A stretch of 39,159 nucleotides of DNA from a virus, in the IMG/VR virus record IMGVR_UViG_3300042484_001867, positions 1 to 39,159 of that record; one strand, written 5' to 3'. Under the pieces are notes generated by a model. The model was given only the letters and a program-made list of their open reading frames with translations. It was not told the DNA's origin and searched no databases. Made by a program: the position numbers and the translations under genes. Within the stretch, counting starts at the first letter, position 1, and every line of letters begins with the position of its first letter. Shown in pieces: positions 14,939-22,239 of the stretch.

Positions 14939-15008
14939 AGTCGCTCCATAAACAGCCTAGACAAAACCCAAGGAGCAACGCTCCCCAGCCAACAAAGACA
15001 CAAGTCAT
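14922..15008 (-). CDS. 28-residue membrane micropeptide
   Basis: The ATG at 15008 overlaps the stop of the upstream gene (ATGA), and the stop overlaps the next gene by 17 bp. The product is MTCVFVGWGALLLGFCLGCL followed by a polar tail (WSDYERMD), that is, one short hydrophobic helix with three cysteines. The coupling and clean hydrophobic design suggest a real micropeptide, though no independent ribosome site is strong. Confidence 0.45.
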   Translation of the reverse strand: MTCVFVGWGALLLGFCLGCLWSDYERMD

Positions 15009-15247
15009 ATAGAATCCCGAACTCTTCGTAATTCATTGAGGTAATTCTTCGCCCGATGTGCATCGGTAGGTTTCACACACTTGATAGCGAACAGTACGAA
15101 CTTGTGTTTGTGCTTGTACCAAAGCTCAACCCGTTGCTCGTAAGCATCTGCGCTCTCACGCTCACCTCGGTCCCTTGGTCCACGCTTCATCTGTTCAAGT
15201 GTGTACTCGATAGCAGATAGAATCCGTCCGTAATGTTCGCTCGTCAT
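15005..15247 (-). CDS. Basic hypothetical protein (80 aa)
   Basis: The product is rich in Arg, Lys, His and Glu (KRGPRDRGERE, WYKHKHKFVLF, AHRAKNYLNELRRVRD), predicted helical and possibly nucleic-acid binding. The neighbours are recombination genes. No motif specific enough to name. Confidence 0.6.
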   Translation of the reverse strand: MTSEHYGRILSAIEYTLEQMKRGPRDRGERESADAYEQRVELWYKHKHKFVLFAIKCVKPTDAHRAKNYLNELRRVRDSI

Positions 15248-15427
15248 TTACTTAACCCTCTTAATCTTGTCGTCGTTCTTAATCCCCTCAATCTTTGCCG
15301 AGAGGTTGTCCATGTCACGCAAGATACGAGTCAGGTCTTGGTGTCGTCGCCAATCTTTGACTGCATTAAGCATGTGGTAAGTGCCCCAGAAGCAAAGTGG
15401 GAAAGCGATCATTGTTTGCCAGTCCAT
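15248..15427 (-). CDS. Small protein with hydrophobic N-terminus and coiled coil (59 aa)
   Basis: ATG 15427 (MDWQTMIAFPLCFWGTYHML) is preceded by AAGGGA. A longer in-frame start at 15550 would add a basic leader that looks like upstream non-coding sequence. A single amphipathic or membrane helix is followed by DLTRILRDMDNLSAKIEGI, a coiled coil, and a basic end. It may be membrane-associated. Confidence 0.5.
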   Translation of the reverse strand: MDWQTMIAFPLCFWGTYHMLNAVKDWRRHQDLTRILRDMDNLSAKIEGIKNDDKIKRVK

Positions 15428-15567
15428 AAGTGTCCCTTCAAAAGAACCGCTGGTCTTACAAGTGACCTCAAAGGGGCGGTAAACTCCTCGTGTTAATGTG
15501 GTACTGCCAAAAAGTAGGGGTGATCTATCGACCTTCAAGGGTGCCCCCACACCCCGACCACTGGCGA

Positions 15568-15792
15568 CTAACTTCCAGCGGAGCGTTTCTCAAGCACTGC
15601 GTTCAAATCTTTAGTCGCGCTAGACTGAGGGCGGGTTAGTGCAATCGTTGACGCCATGACAGCCTTGCGAGCTGCCGCAAGAACGTCGCCGAACTTATCC
15701 CCCTCATCCACTACCATCGTGACTCCGATGGTTTCTGTTTCGTAATTCCCGAGATTAAACTTCCTCTCGTACACCACCTCTTTGAGCTTCAT
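15568..15792 (-). CDS. Conserved small phage protein, FNLGNYE type (74 aa)
   Basis: The product begins MKLKEVVYERKFNLGNYETETIGVTMVVDEG. Small proteins with an ERKFNLGNYE strand followed by a second beta strand are widespread in phages, often near SSB or RecE-type genes. Their role is not established. Here it sits immediately downstream of the SSB-like gene, in the same operon. Confidence 0.6.
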   Translation of the reverse strand: MKLKEVVYERKFNLGNYETETIGVTMVVDEGDKFGDVLAAARKAVMASTIALTRPQSSATKDLNAVLEKRSAGS

Positions 15793-15800
15793 GTCCCCTC

Positions 15801-16265
15801 CTAGAAAGGAATCTGGTCGTCAGAGAAAGCGAACGTCACATCCTCAGTCGGTTGAACTGGGGGAGGGGCCTTCTTCTCCTTCACTGGTACCGCTGATTGG
15901 ATGTTGTTGTAGCCGTTGCTCTGGGTGACAACGAGGTTCCACTCCTTGCCGACAAGCCCACGAACGAACGCCCACATCTTCTCGCTCGACCCTTGGATCT
16001 CAGGGGTGAAGGTGCTACCGCAGCACGCCTTGAGGTACTTCACGATCCAGCTAGTGTCAGCGAGTGACGGATTGAAGAACGCCGTGATCTCAGTCTCCTC
16101 AGATGGGATACCGTAGACGAAAAGGATCTTGGTCTTTTTCTCCTGCGTTTTCTTATCCGTTACCTGCACCGTCTTAACGTCAGTCAAGACACCGTGGTAA
16201 ATACCTGCGTCGATTACCTTGCGCTCCTTGCGAGAGCGGCTCACTCCATTAAAGGGATTGTCCAT
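15801..16265 (-). CDS. ssb: Single-stranded-DNA-binding protein-like (154 aa)
   Basis: I start at ATG 16265 (MDNPFNGVSRS), which has GGAGGAAA directly upstream; an earlier in-frame codon gives a non-family leader. Beta strands rich in basic and aromatic residues (KILFVYGIPSEETEITAFF, KEWNLVVTQSNGYNNIQS) suit an OB fold. The C-terminus is acidic and ends DVTFAFSDDQIPF, the signature SSB tail that docks partner proteins. It lies just after a RecE-like exonuclease and likely coats the single strands that enzyme makes. Confidence 0.75.
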   Translation of the reverse strand: MDNPFNGVSRSRKERKVIDAGIYHGVLTDVKTVQVTDKKTQEKKTKILFVYGIPSEETEITAFFNPSLADTSWIVKYLKACCGSTFTPEIQGSSEKMWAFVRGLVGKEWNLVVTQSNGYNNIQSAVPVKEKKAPPPVQPTEDVTFAFSDDQIPF

Positions 16266-17067
16266 AAGTTTCCTCCATCGTGTTAGTCGCATAGTCGGGT
16301 ATCGAAATGTCCTCGATACCTTGTGTATATCCAGGCCATGAGTCGGTGCGCTTGCACTCGGCATATAGTCGGAGCAGTCGGTCGTTCTCTTGTCTGGATA
16401 GCTGTATTGTTTTGTCGTCGAGGCGATATAAGGCAACGCAATATGGTCGGTCCTTTTCCACCGCTACGAACACAAAGTGTTTTGCGTCTTCGCCGTTAGC
16501 TCTTAACGCCTCTAGGTAGTAAGCCGCTTGCAAGTGATACCCGTAGGCGAATAGCTTGCGGGGGAACCCTGAAGGAGATGCGTCCTGCGTGGTCTTAACG
16601 TCGATAACGATTCCCAACTCTGGGTTGTATGCATCAACACGAGCCTTGCATTTGATTCCCGTCTCTTCGTGAGTCCAGTCGAGAGTCACCTCAGTCATGG
16701 CTCCATCAAGCAGGTAGTTTGCGTGTGGGTTGCTTCTCACGCTGGTCGCTACATCGAGCGCCATGTTGAAGTCATCCGGTTTGAGGATGGTCTTGCCGGG
16801 GTTCTGAGATACTAGCTCTGCGTACGCCTCGCGGCCCTTAGTAGTACGACGGTCGATCTCAGGGAGACACAAGAACTCATCGTTGAATTTGAACGCCTCT
16901 AGTATCGCCGTGTGGATAGCTCGACCAATTTTTAGGGCGTCGGTATCAGGGCGCGCGTAATCTAGTGCATGCTTAAACTTAAACGGCACCTTCATGAGCT
17001 TCAGCATTGAGCTGTTCATGCCCTCAAGGTTGCGGTAGTCCTCAAACGAAACATCTTTCCTTAGCAT
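16249..17067 (-). CDS. RecE-like exodeoxyribonuclease VIII (PD-(D/E)XK, 272 aa)
   Basis: Conserved blocks in order: MNSSMLKLM near the N-terminus, KIGRAIHTAIL with His about 52, CKARVDAY with Asp about 145, IVIDVKTTQDASPSGF with Asp 156 and Lys 158, and the helix YGYHLQAAYYLEAL. This matches the RecE/DUF3799 nuclease family, 5'-3' double-strand exonucleases used in single-strand-annealing recombination. The downstream SSB-like gene overlaps its end. No Rad52/RecT-type annealing protein is obvious in the window. Confidence 0.85.
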   Translation of the reverse strand: MLRKDVSFEDYRNLEGMNSSMLKLMKVPFKFKHALDYARPDTDALKIGRAIHTAILEAFKFNDEFLCLPEIDRRTTKGREAYAELVSQNPGKTILKPDDFNMALDVATSVRSNPHANYLLDGAMTEVTLDWTHEETGIKCKARVDAYNPELGIVIDVKTTQDASPSGFPRKLFAYGYHLQAAYYLEALRANGEDAKHFVFVAVEKDRPYCVALYRLDDKTIQLSRQENDRLLRLYAECKRTDSWPGYTQGIEDISIPDYATNTMEETYGQSL

Positions 17068-17477
17068 ATCTCACACCACGGACAGTTAGGCGTTTTCAAT
17101 TCGGTATCCTCAGGCGCATGAACCGGGCCACACGTCGCGCAAGTAACTAGCTTGGTGAAGCGGGGAGGGACGATGCTCTGTTCGCACATCAGCTTCTCAC
17201 CCAGCCGCTCAACCAACACCGCTCGCTGCTCATCGGGGATGTCTAGCTTCAGCTCCTCAACCTCAGCGGTGATAATGTTCCGGGCCATATCGGTAGCCAC
17301 CTCCCACGCCTCTGCGCGTCGTCGCTTCCCTGCATCAATCAACTTCTTCATGCTTGCGCCCTTGAACCCTTCGACCCGAGCCCGTAACCAGAGGCCATCC
17401 TCTGACTCTTTGAACTCACGCCACTCCTCAGCCGTCATCACCCCAGAGAGGTGGTTAAATACCTCTAGTGCATCCAT
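17061..17477 (-). CDS. Zinc-ribbon protein of recombination operon (138 aa)
   Basis: I start at ATG 17477 (MDALEVFNHL), with GGAGGAG 10 bp upstream; the longer frame to 17537 runs into the preceding gene. The first 100 residues are helical and charged. The C-terminus holds CATCGPVH and NCPWCEIC, a four-cysteine zinc ribbon. It lies immediately upstream of the RecE-like gene (7-bp overlap), so a DNA- or partner-binding accessory role is plausible. Confidence 0.65.
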   Translation of the reverse strand: MDALEVFNHLSGVMTAEEWREFKESEDGLWLRARVEGFKGASMKKLIDAGKRRRAEAWEVATDMARNIITAEVEELKLDIPDEQRAVLVERLGEKLMCEQSIVPPRFTKLVTCATCGPVHAPEDTELKTPNCPWCEIC

Positions 17478-17701
17478 TGAACTGGCTCCTCCTCGCGCTG
17501 AAGTCTCTTCTCTGACTGGTCCACCATGATCTCGCACTGGCGGCGGGTACCTACGAACACCACTACCCAGTCGAACATATCGTTAGGCTTGTGCCAGAAG
17601 CGTCGAGCGTTTGCGGTCACTGCACTTGCAAGCTCCTGAATATGGAAAGCCTTCTGGCTCTGTGAAAATTCAACTACCCAATCCTTTCTCTTAATCTTCA
17701 T
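17465..17701 (-). CDS. Hypothetical protein (78 aa)
   Basis: GGAGGT precedes ATG 17701. The product has a basic N-terminus (MKIKRKDWVVEF) and a central hydrophobic strand (FDWVVVFVGTRRQCEIMV). Its end overlaps the next start by 13 bp and its start overlaps the ATPase stop. No family recognised; operon context suggests DNA metabolism. Confidence 0.6.
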   Translation of the reverse strand: MKIKRKDWVVEFSQSQKAFHIQELASAVTANARRFWHKPNDMFDWVVVFVGTRRQCEIMVDQSEKRLQREEEPVQWMH

Positions 17702-18602
17702 GACCTACCTCCCACTTGTCCCAGGCGTACTGCACTTCTCGGTAACTGAGTCCCAACTGTTTCGCGACATCGCGCCGTGTCAGCCCCTCGTCCTTCATCT
17801 GTTGAATGGTCCGGTGCTGCGTATCTTCCAGCGGTCGCCAGCTCCAACGACTCACACCGTCGTCACCTTCCAGGTACTCAACGTGCAGGGGTAGGGCGTC
17901 GCACTTCTTAACGTCTCGGGTCTTGCGGTAGTGAAGCTCGAACTCTGTCCCTCTCACTGGTCGCATGACGGCAGGGGCGCGAAGCTCAATGCTGGTGTCC
18001 AGCCAGTTCTCTTTGATAGAGGTCCCGAGCTGTAAGCCTGACTTGCCAGTGTGGTGGACCATGATGACCGTTCGGCCCGTGTCCCGGAGGGCAAAGAGCC
18101 AGGGGATTATGCGCTCCCACTGACGCACATCATTGTCGCGACCATCTATGGGGAAGATTGAGGAGAGCAGGTTATCAATGACGATGACCTCCGCATCCTT
18201 AATCTGTTGGTTGTACTTCTTCTGGTCCTTAGGGTCAGAGATGTTCCAAAGTCTCCCCCCGCAGTGGTCCTTTGAGAGCACCCGGAAGTAGTCGCCGCGA
18301 GGAGAGAAGGGGGCCTCAGCCTGAATCATCTTCAGCCGCTTCTTCATCGTACTAATGCCCAGCTCGCCGTCTATGTAGAGCACCTTCGATGGGCGGTGGC
18401 AGGTATGGTTGAGGAACTTCCCACCCGTTGAGATAGTCCACACCAGTTTCATAACCTTGTGGGTCTTGCCTAACCCTGTCGGGGCGACAACCATCACTAG
18501 GTTGTGGGTACAGATAGCCGGTCCCCATAGCTGGTTGGGTTCAACCGTCTCGGTGTCGAGTATCTGGTTCAGGTTCTGAGATAGGTCTGGGAGCTGGTTC
18601 AT
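17691..18602 (-). CDS. RecA-fold replication ATPase/helicase (RepA/AAA_25-like, 303 aa)
   Basis: Walker A APTGLGKT lies at 40-47, Walker B VIVIDNLL at 139-146, and a sensor segment VIMVHHTGKSG at about 179-189, as in hexameric RepA/GP4-like helicases. The C-terminus carries a helix-turn-helix (LTRRDVAKQLGLSYREVQYAW). It is likely the replicative helicase or helicase loader. Its ATG overlaps the upstream stop (ATGA), tying it to the gene at 18599. Confidence 0.8.
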   Translation of the reverse strand: MNQLPDLSQNLNQILDTETVEPNQLWGPAICTHNLVMVVAPTGLGKTHKVMKLVWTISTGGKFLNHTCHRPSKVLYIDGELGISTMKKRLKMIQAEAPFSPRGDYFRVLSKDHCGGRLWNISDPKDQKKYNQQIKDAEVIVIDNLLSSIFPIDGRDNDVRQWERIIPWLFALRDTGRTVIMVHHTGKSGLQLGTSIKENWLDTSIELRAPAVMRPVRGTEFELHYRKTRDVKKCDALPLHVEYLEGDDGVSRWSWRPLEDTQHRTIQQMKDEGLTRRDVAKQLGLSYREVQYAWDKWEVGHED

Positions 18603-18925
18603 CGACGAGCCCCCTGCTGGTTGGCCCGGTCAATAACCCAGGGCTTATAGTACCCAGCGCCATGCTGCGGATGCTCGGCGAACTCATAGCCGTCCGACAC
18701 CTTCATCCGGTGCCAGTTCATGAGCGTCTTGTAGTGACACTTGTATTTCTTCCAGCGGCTCGGCCACTGTTCGGCGTAGTCCTCAGCCCTCTCGCAGAGA
18801 TGAAAGGCACACGCCTCACCTAGCTTCTCAAGGAACTGAGCCCACTGTTGGGCGGTCATTCGGATAGCGCCCGGCTCCTCAGGGAAGGGAACGCTTATCT
18901 TCTCTAGGGTATCTTTCTCGGTCAT
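18599..18925 (-). CDS. Replication-associated protein upstream of ATPase (108 aa)
   Basis: First gene of the leftward operon, with AAGGA eight bases before ATG 18925. The C-terminal half (WKKYKCHYKTLMNWHRMKV) resembles the ends of phage replication-initiation proteins, which contain a conserved KY..HY.T..NW pattern. An acidic start and helical Cys/Glu segment precede it. It is probably a helicase partner or primosome component. The family assignment rests on a short motif. Confidence 0.6.
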   Translation of the reverse strand: MTEKDTLEKISVPFPEEPGAIRMTAQQWAQFLEKLGEACAFHLCERAEDYAEQWPSRWKKYKCHYKTLMNWHRMKVSDGYEFAEHPQHGAGYYKPWVIDRANQQGARR

Positions 18926-18959
18926 TTGCTAGTCCTTTGTAGGGAGCTAGCAGTTCCTA

Positions 18960-18981
18960 ATTATAGGACGGTAAGTGACCG
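18960..18981 (-). promoter_or_regulatory. Promoter for replication operon: perfect -10 with adjacent inverted repeat
   Basis: The minus strand reads TATAAT at 18965-18960, about 35 bp before the first start codon. Immediately upstream of it is the inverted repeat CGGT-CACTT-ACCG (18981-18969). No good -35 hexamer lies at 16-18 bp. This suggests an activated promoter whose activator or repressor binds the inverted repeat. Confidence 0.5.
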
Positions 18982-19000
18982 AAACCTGGGATATTAATCC

Positions 19001-19035
19001 AAAAATGTCCCGATAAGTAAAGCTATCGCTGGGAC
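19001..19035 (-). terminator. Intrinsic terminator downstream of integrase
   Basis: On the minus strand GTCCC (19035-19031) and GGGAC (19011-19007) pair, with inner GAT/ATC, and the hairpin is followed by ATTTTTGG. It lies between the end of the integrase gene and the promoter of the replication operon, so it separates the two units. The rest of 18936-19203 shows short hairpins (CCCC-AATTAA-GGGG near 19090) but no gene; an attP site is expected nearby but cannot be identified. Confidence 0.6.
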
Positions 19036-19203
19036 GCTGGACGAATACTGGTATTTGCGGTCGCTGCTTGTCCGAAAATTATTTCCACCCCAATTAAGGG
19101 GGAAGAAACTGACTGCTAGCTACACGTTAAAACAGATACAGCCTTAACGAGGATGACCTTATCAGATCTTACGATTCGCACAACCCATTATTTTGCTATG
19201 GGC

Positions 19204-20217
19204 CTAGTCGTATGAAAGTTTTTTAGATGGAGATTCTTCAATCTCAAATCGCCGCCGATCGTAGCGTTCCACCATGGCAACACTGGCGTGGCGTGATAGC
19301 TCCTGCACCTCGCGGTGATTCATTCCCTGCTTGAGTAGCTGGGTGATAGCTGTCACACGGGCGCAGTGAGGGGAGTAGTCAGGGTTTAGCTTGAAGCGAG
19401 CAAGGTATTCTTTGAATAGACGGTAGACGAACTTCTCTCCCATCGGTTCCTCTCTTCGATGAAGGTAACGAACGAACAGGAGATCCCGATCCCCCTTACC
19501 CTCGTGGATGCGCCGCTCTTTGAACGCTAGTATCTCCTCGGCCACCCAGTCAGGTAGCGCCACCTTCTGTATGTTCTGGCTCTTGGTCTTGCGGAGTCTC
19601 AGGTAGGTGCTTCCCTTGTTCGTGTTGATGACGTCCGATAACGTTACATCGACTAACTCAGAACGACGGAGCGCGGCACCGAACATGAGGTGAAAGATGG
19701 CCCGGTCTCTGTAGTGTTCAGGGTCGAGAGGGGAGAAGGTCAGAAACTTCTTTACCTCGTGCGGCTCCATCCCCTCGTTGCGTCGCCTCTCCCCGCTTTT
19801 GAATCGCTTCATCTCCAGGCATACAGCGTGGAAAGGGTTACTCTCCACTAGCCCGTGAGCGATGAGCGCATCGTAAGAAGCCTTCAGCACCCCCGCCTTG
19901 TGCTTAACTGTCGCCATGCTGACACACCCGTCGGGGCTGGCATCGCTCGCTCTCCCTTGCTGGGCTGGCCGCTGTCGGCAATCGTTGATGAACGCTTGAG
20001 CATCCTTGTGGCTGGCCTTCTTCCAGAGCTTCCCGCTTGCGGTCTTGGTGAGGGATTGCCCTAAGAAAAGTGACCACTCCTCAGCGATACGGAGGTACAC
20101 GCGCCTTGTATTTTCAGGCCTTATCTCTAGCCAAAGATTCAGCGCGATTAGAACATCGCTCGCAGACTCAACGACTTCAGCTTCTTGCGGTGCGCGCAGG
20201 TGGATTATCTTGGCCAT
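19204..20217 (-). CDS. int: Tyrosine recombinase, phage integrase (337 aa)
   Basis: I start at ATG 20217 (MAKIIHLRAP); an upstream in-frame TTG has no better site. An N-terminal SAM-like DNA-binding part (residues 20-130) is followed by the catalytic domain with Arg in GAALRRSEL (about 184), His-x-x-Arg in SPHCARVTA (284/287), His in LSRHAS (310) and nucleophile Tyr in VERYDRR (about 319). The full R-H-R-H-Y set predicts an active enzyme. It shows the phage can integrate. It is transcribed leftward and ends about 170 bp before a terminator. Confidence 0.9.
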   Translation of the reverse strand: MAKIIHLRAPQEAEVVESASDVLIALNLWLEIRPENTRRVYLRIAEEWSLFLGQSLTKTASGKLWKKASHKDAQAFINDCRQRPAQQGRASDASPDGCVSMATVKHKAGVLKASYDALIAHGLVESNPFHAVCLEMKRFKSGERRRNEGMEPHEVKKFLTFSPLDPEHYRDRAIFHLMFGAALRRSELVDVTLSDVINTNKGSTYLRLRKTKSQNIQKVALPDWVAEEILAFKERRIHEGKGDRDLLFVRYLHRREEPMGEKFVYRLFKEYLARFKLNPDYSPHCARVTAITQLLKQGMNHREVQELSRHASVAMVERYDRRRFEIEESPSKKLSYD

Positions 20218-20296
20218 AAATATTGCCCTATATACAGCCAAGGCGTAACATTATGGTTACACCTTAGGGTGTCCTTTCGATTGCTAGTCGGTAGGT

Positions 20297-20334
20297 GGGG
20301 GGTAGGACCAAAAGTCCCGCCCCCCTTTCTTTTT
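20297..20334 (+). terminator. Plus-strand intrinsic terminator upstream of int
   Basis: GGGGGG (20297-20302) pairs with CCCCCC (20320-20325), with inner GGAC/GTCC and a CAAAA loop, followed by TTTCTTTTT. Only the plus orientation has the T-tract, yet all annotated genes here are on the minus strand. It would block rightward transcription entering the early operon antisense. Confidence 0.7.
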
Positions 20335-20381
20335 GTGGCGACCTATCTCACCACTCGACCTGTATCACTATGTGACACACG

Positions 20382-20636
20382 TCATGGACGGCTGACCCTT
20401 TTACTAGGTTTGGCCACGATGTCCATCCCCGGATTATCCGCCACTAAATCAGCCATGTACTCAGCCATCGCGCTTGTAGCCCCTATTGCGTACTCACAAC
20501 GATAACCAGCGGTGGTACAGGTCAGAGTGAATAGGAACTTCTGCGCTCCTAACATCAAGAGTAGGAACGTGATCGGAATCCCCACTAACGCAGCGGTTTG
20601 GTAGTACCAGCGAAAAAAAGTTTTCATGCTTGTCAT
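20382..20636 (-). CDS. Small membrane protein next to int (84 aa)
   Basis: AAGGAGG lies eight bases before ATG 20636. One membrane helix (TAALVGIPITFLLLMLGAQ) is followed by a segment with two cysteines (LTCTTAGYRC) and a polar C-terminus ending KPSKRVSRP. It is adjacent to a lipoprotein gene. Membrane protein plus lipoprotein beside an integrase may be a lysogenic-conversion or superinfection-exclusion pair; this is inference. Confidence 0.6.
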   Translation of the reverse strand: MTSMKTFFRWYYQTAALVGIPITFLLLMLGAQKFLFTLTCTTAGYRCEYAIGATSAMAEYMADLVADNPGMDIVAKPSKRVSRP

Positions 20637-20648
20637 GTATAGTCCTCC

Positions 20649-20930
20649 TTATTTTGTCGCTGCCGATCCTTGGGTTAGTCGCTGCCAGAAGCCAACACGC
20701 TGCACCCTTGCCTGTTCCTGCTCGTGCCTTGCTTCCCAGTATGCTGAGTTTCCGTTTGCGTCTTGCGTCTTGGCGTTAGTCACCATGCCATTGATTGAAT
20801 CGTGGTAAGCCCTGATAGCTTCCTCGTTTCCGATCATGACGAACGTGTCAGAGGAGGGGAGTAGCACCCCGCACCCAGTCGCTCCCGATCCTAAGGTTAG
20901 AAAAGTAACCGCTAAAATTATCCGTCTCAT
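20649..20930 (-). CDS. Probable lipoprotein (93 aa)
   Basis: An N-terminal signal (MRRIILAVTFLTLGSG) runs into ATGC, a usable though imperfect lipobox with Cys about 20. The mature part starts GVLLPSSDTF and becomes a charged helix (YWEARHEQEQARVQRVGFW). It has a GGAAG ribosome site. It probably resides in the outer or inner membrane of the lysogen. Copies of a dispersed 22-nt repeat lie at both ends of the gene. Confidence 0.6.
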   Translation of the reverse strand: MRRIILAVTFLTLGSGATGCGVLLPSSDTFVMIGNEEAIRAYHDSINGMVTNAKTQDANGNSAYWEARHEQEQARVQRVGFWQRLTQGSAATK

Positions 20931-21024
20931 ATCTTCCTATTCATAAACGCTAGTCAGTTAAGTCGAGCAAACTGCACTCGATACAGCGCCCCCGATCCTC
21001 GGTGACGCTGGCGCGAATGTTCTG

Positions 21025-21333
21025 CTAGAACTGGGGCTCGTGCTTTCCGATCAGTTTCCACAAGACCCGGCGCACATCAGGAGCCGCGACCCCTTCGGTA
21101 CATCGCGCTTCCATCCACCGCCCGAGAGTCACGACGTACACCCGATAGGTATCTTTCACCTTGCGAATGACTACGATCCCTTCGGTCGTCACGTCATTCA
21201 TCAGGTTGAAGATGAGCCCATCCGATAACGCCTCCACCCTTGCGGCCCGTAGCTTGCTGAGTCCTGAGTCGCTGCCGATCAAGTCTATAATCTCTTGCGC
21301 GACCGCTGTTGGGTCGTCCTTTCTCCTTGTCAT
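21025..21333 (-). CDS. Hypothetical early protein (102 aa)
   Basis: GGAG precedes ATG 21333 by about 10 bp, and the motif ACTAGCAA fills the gap. The N-terminal half is helical (VAQEIIDLIGSDSGLSKL). A beta hairpin (GIVVIRKVKDTYRVYVVTL) and a basic helical end follow. It looks like a compact alpha/beta protein. No family recognised. Confidence 0.6.
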   Translation of the reverse strand: MTRRKDDPTAVAQEIIDLIGSDSGLSKLRAARVEALSDGLIFNLMNDVTTEGIVVIRKVKDTYRVYVVTLGRWMEARCTEGVAAPDVRRVLWKLIGKHEPQF

Positions 21334-21403
21334 CTTGCTAGTCTCCAGTTGCGGGTAAACATCACCCGAGGGAGGACCCCTAACGAGCGGCCCTCCATCC
21401 GGT

Positions 21404-21586
21404 CTAGTGTACTCGCGGCGACATGATCCCCTTCAGTACCAGGTCCATCCCCTCGCGGGTGAGCTTGTCGCGCTCCTCCTCGGAGAGGTCGGGGTGCATC
21501 TCGTAAACAGCTAGGGCCATCCGATCCCAGATACGCATGAGGCGTTCTAGTGCTTGCGCGAAGTCGTCCTTCTTGGTCGTGTCCAT
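21404..21586 (-). CDS. Small helical early protein (60 aa)
   Basis: ATG 21586 has AAGGAGG nine bases upstream. The product MDTTKKDDFAQALERLMRIW... is amphipathic and helical throughout. A competing longer frame (21330-21602) lacks a ribosome site and has the composition of a shadow, so this frame is preferred. Function unknown. Confidence 0.6.
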   Translation of the reverse strand: MDTTKKDDFAQALERLMRIWDRMALAVYEMHPDLSEEERDKLTREGMDLVLKGIMSPRVH

Positions 21587-21644
21587 CGTGTCCTCCTTTC
21601 ATTGGTTAAATTGCAGGGGGCTAGGGTCGCCCCCGATCGTGGGG

Positions 21645-22097
21645 TTAGTTCGTGCGGTAGATGTAGAACTCGCCTACCTCGTTCTCCTCGCCGTCATAGC
21701 GAGAGATGAAGTGACCACGCCCATCCGCTGAGATAGCGTCAGAGATGAAGTGATCCATGTCCTTAATGAGGGCCTCAATGATAGGGTTCGCCGACTCGCA
21801 CAGCTCGCCCTGCATCTTCTGAAGGGACTTCACGCACTCATCCGACCAGCCGTTAGTGCTATGAGAGGCGATGAACTCAGCGCGGAAAGCCCAAAGGGAC
21901 TCCCGAATCTCTTGCTCGGCTTTCTCATCGGCCTCGTCGTCAGTGAGTACCAGATACTCCCCCCCGCAAGCCTCGAAAGCGTTGTCGTCGTAGCGAGATT
22001 CTGACACCTCATCGATCTCACACCCAAGGTGCTTAGCGAGAGCGGCGATCCGTTGCTCGGTTGTGGTGTCGGTGCTAGGTTGTGCGGAACTATTCAT
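21645..22097 (-). CDS. Conserved phage/plasmid accessory protein (150 aa)
   Basis: I start at ATG 22097 (MNSSAQPSTD), with GGAGG directly upstream. Blocks GGEYLVLTDDEADEKAEQ, ESLWAFRAEFI, DMDHFISDAISADGRGHF and FYIYRTN are familiar from proteins shared by phages and plasmids of many proteobacteria. Their function is not established. Very acidic; possibly a DNA mimic or anti-restriction type protein, but that is only inference from charge. Confidence 0.65.
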   Translation of the reverse strand: MNSSAQPSTDTTTEQRIAALAKHLGCEIDEVSESRYDDNAFEACGGEYLVLTDDEADEKAEQEIRESLWAFRAEFIASHSTNGWSDECVKSLQKMQGELCESANPIIEALIKDMDHFISDAISADGRGHFISRYDGEENEVGEFYIYRTN

Positions 22098-22130
22098 GAT
22101 ACCTCCCAATAGGTATTGTGGTTAGACGTG

Positions 22131-22173
22131 CCCTTGCCTGGTGTTACAGCACCTTGCAGGGGTTTTACTTTTC
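22131..22173 (+). terminator. Plus-strand intrinsic terminator in early region
   Basis: CCCTTGC (22131-22137) pairs with GCAGGGG (22156-22162), nested around GGTG/CACC, and is followed by TTTTACTTTT. It points against the direction of all genes here, like the one at 20297. Confidence 0.65.
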
Positions 22174-22239
22174 GGGTTACTCACCCAGTGACCACCCCGC
22201 GCAGGGATGGTCGAGCGTGAGTCGCTTCCGATCCTAGGG

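Noticed and set aside
15801-16436. Longer SSB start at 16436
   Set aside because: The extra 57 residues overlap the exonuclease C-terminus in another frame, and ATG 16265 has GGAGG.
18936-19203. attP site next to int
   Set aside because: An attachment site is expected here, but no core with flanking arm repeats can be distinguished without the host sequence.
21330-21602. 90-aa frame on the minus strand
   Set aside because: It overlaps the better-supported 60-aa gene at 21404-21586, lacks a ribosome site and has shadow-like composition.
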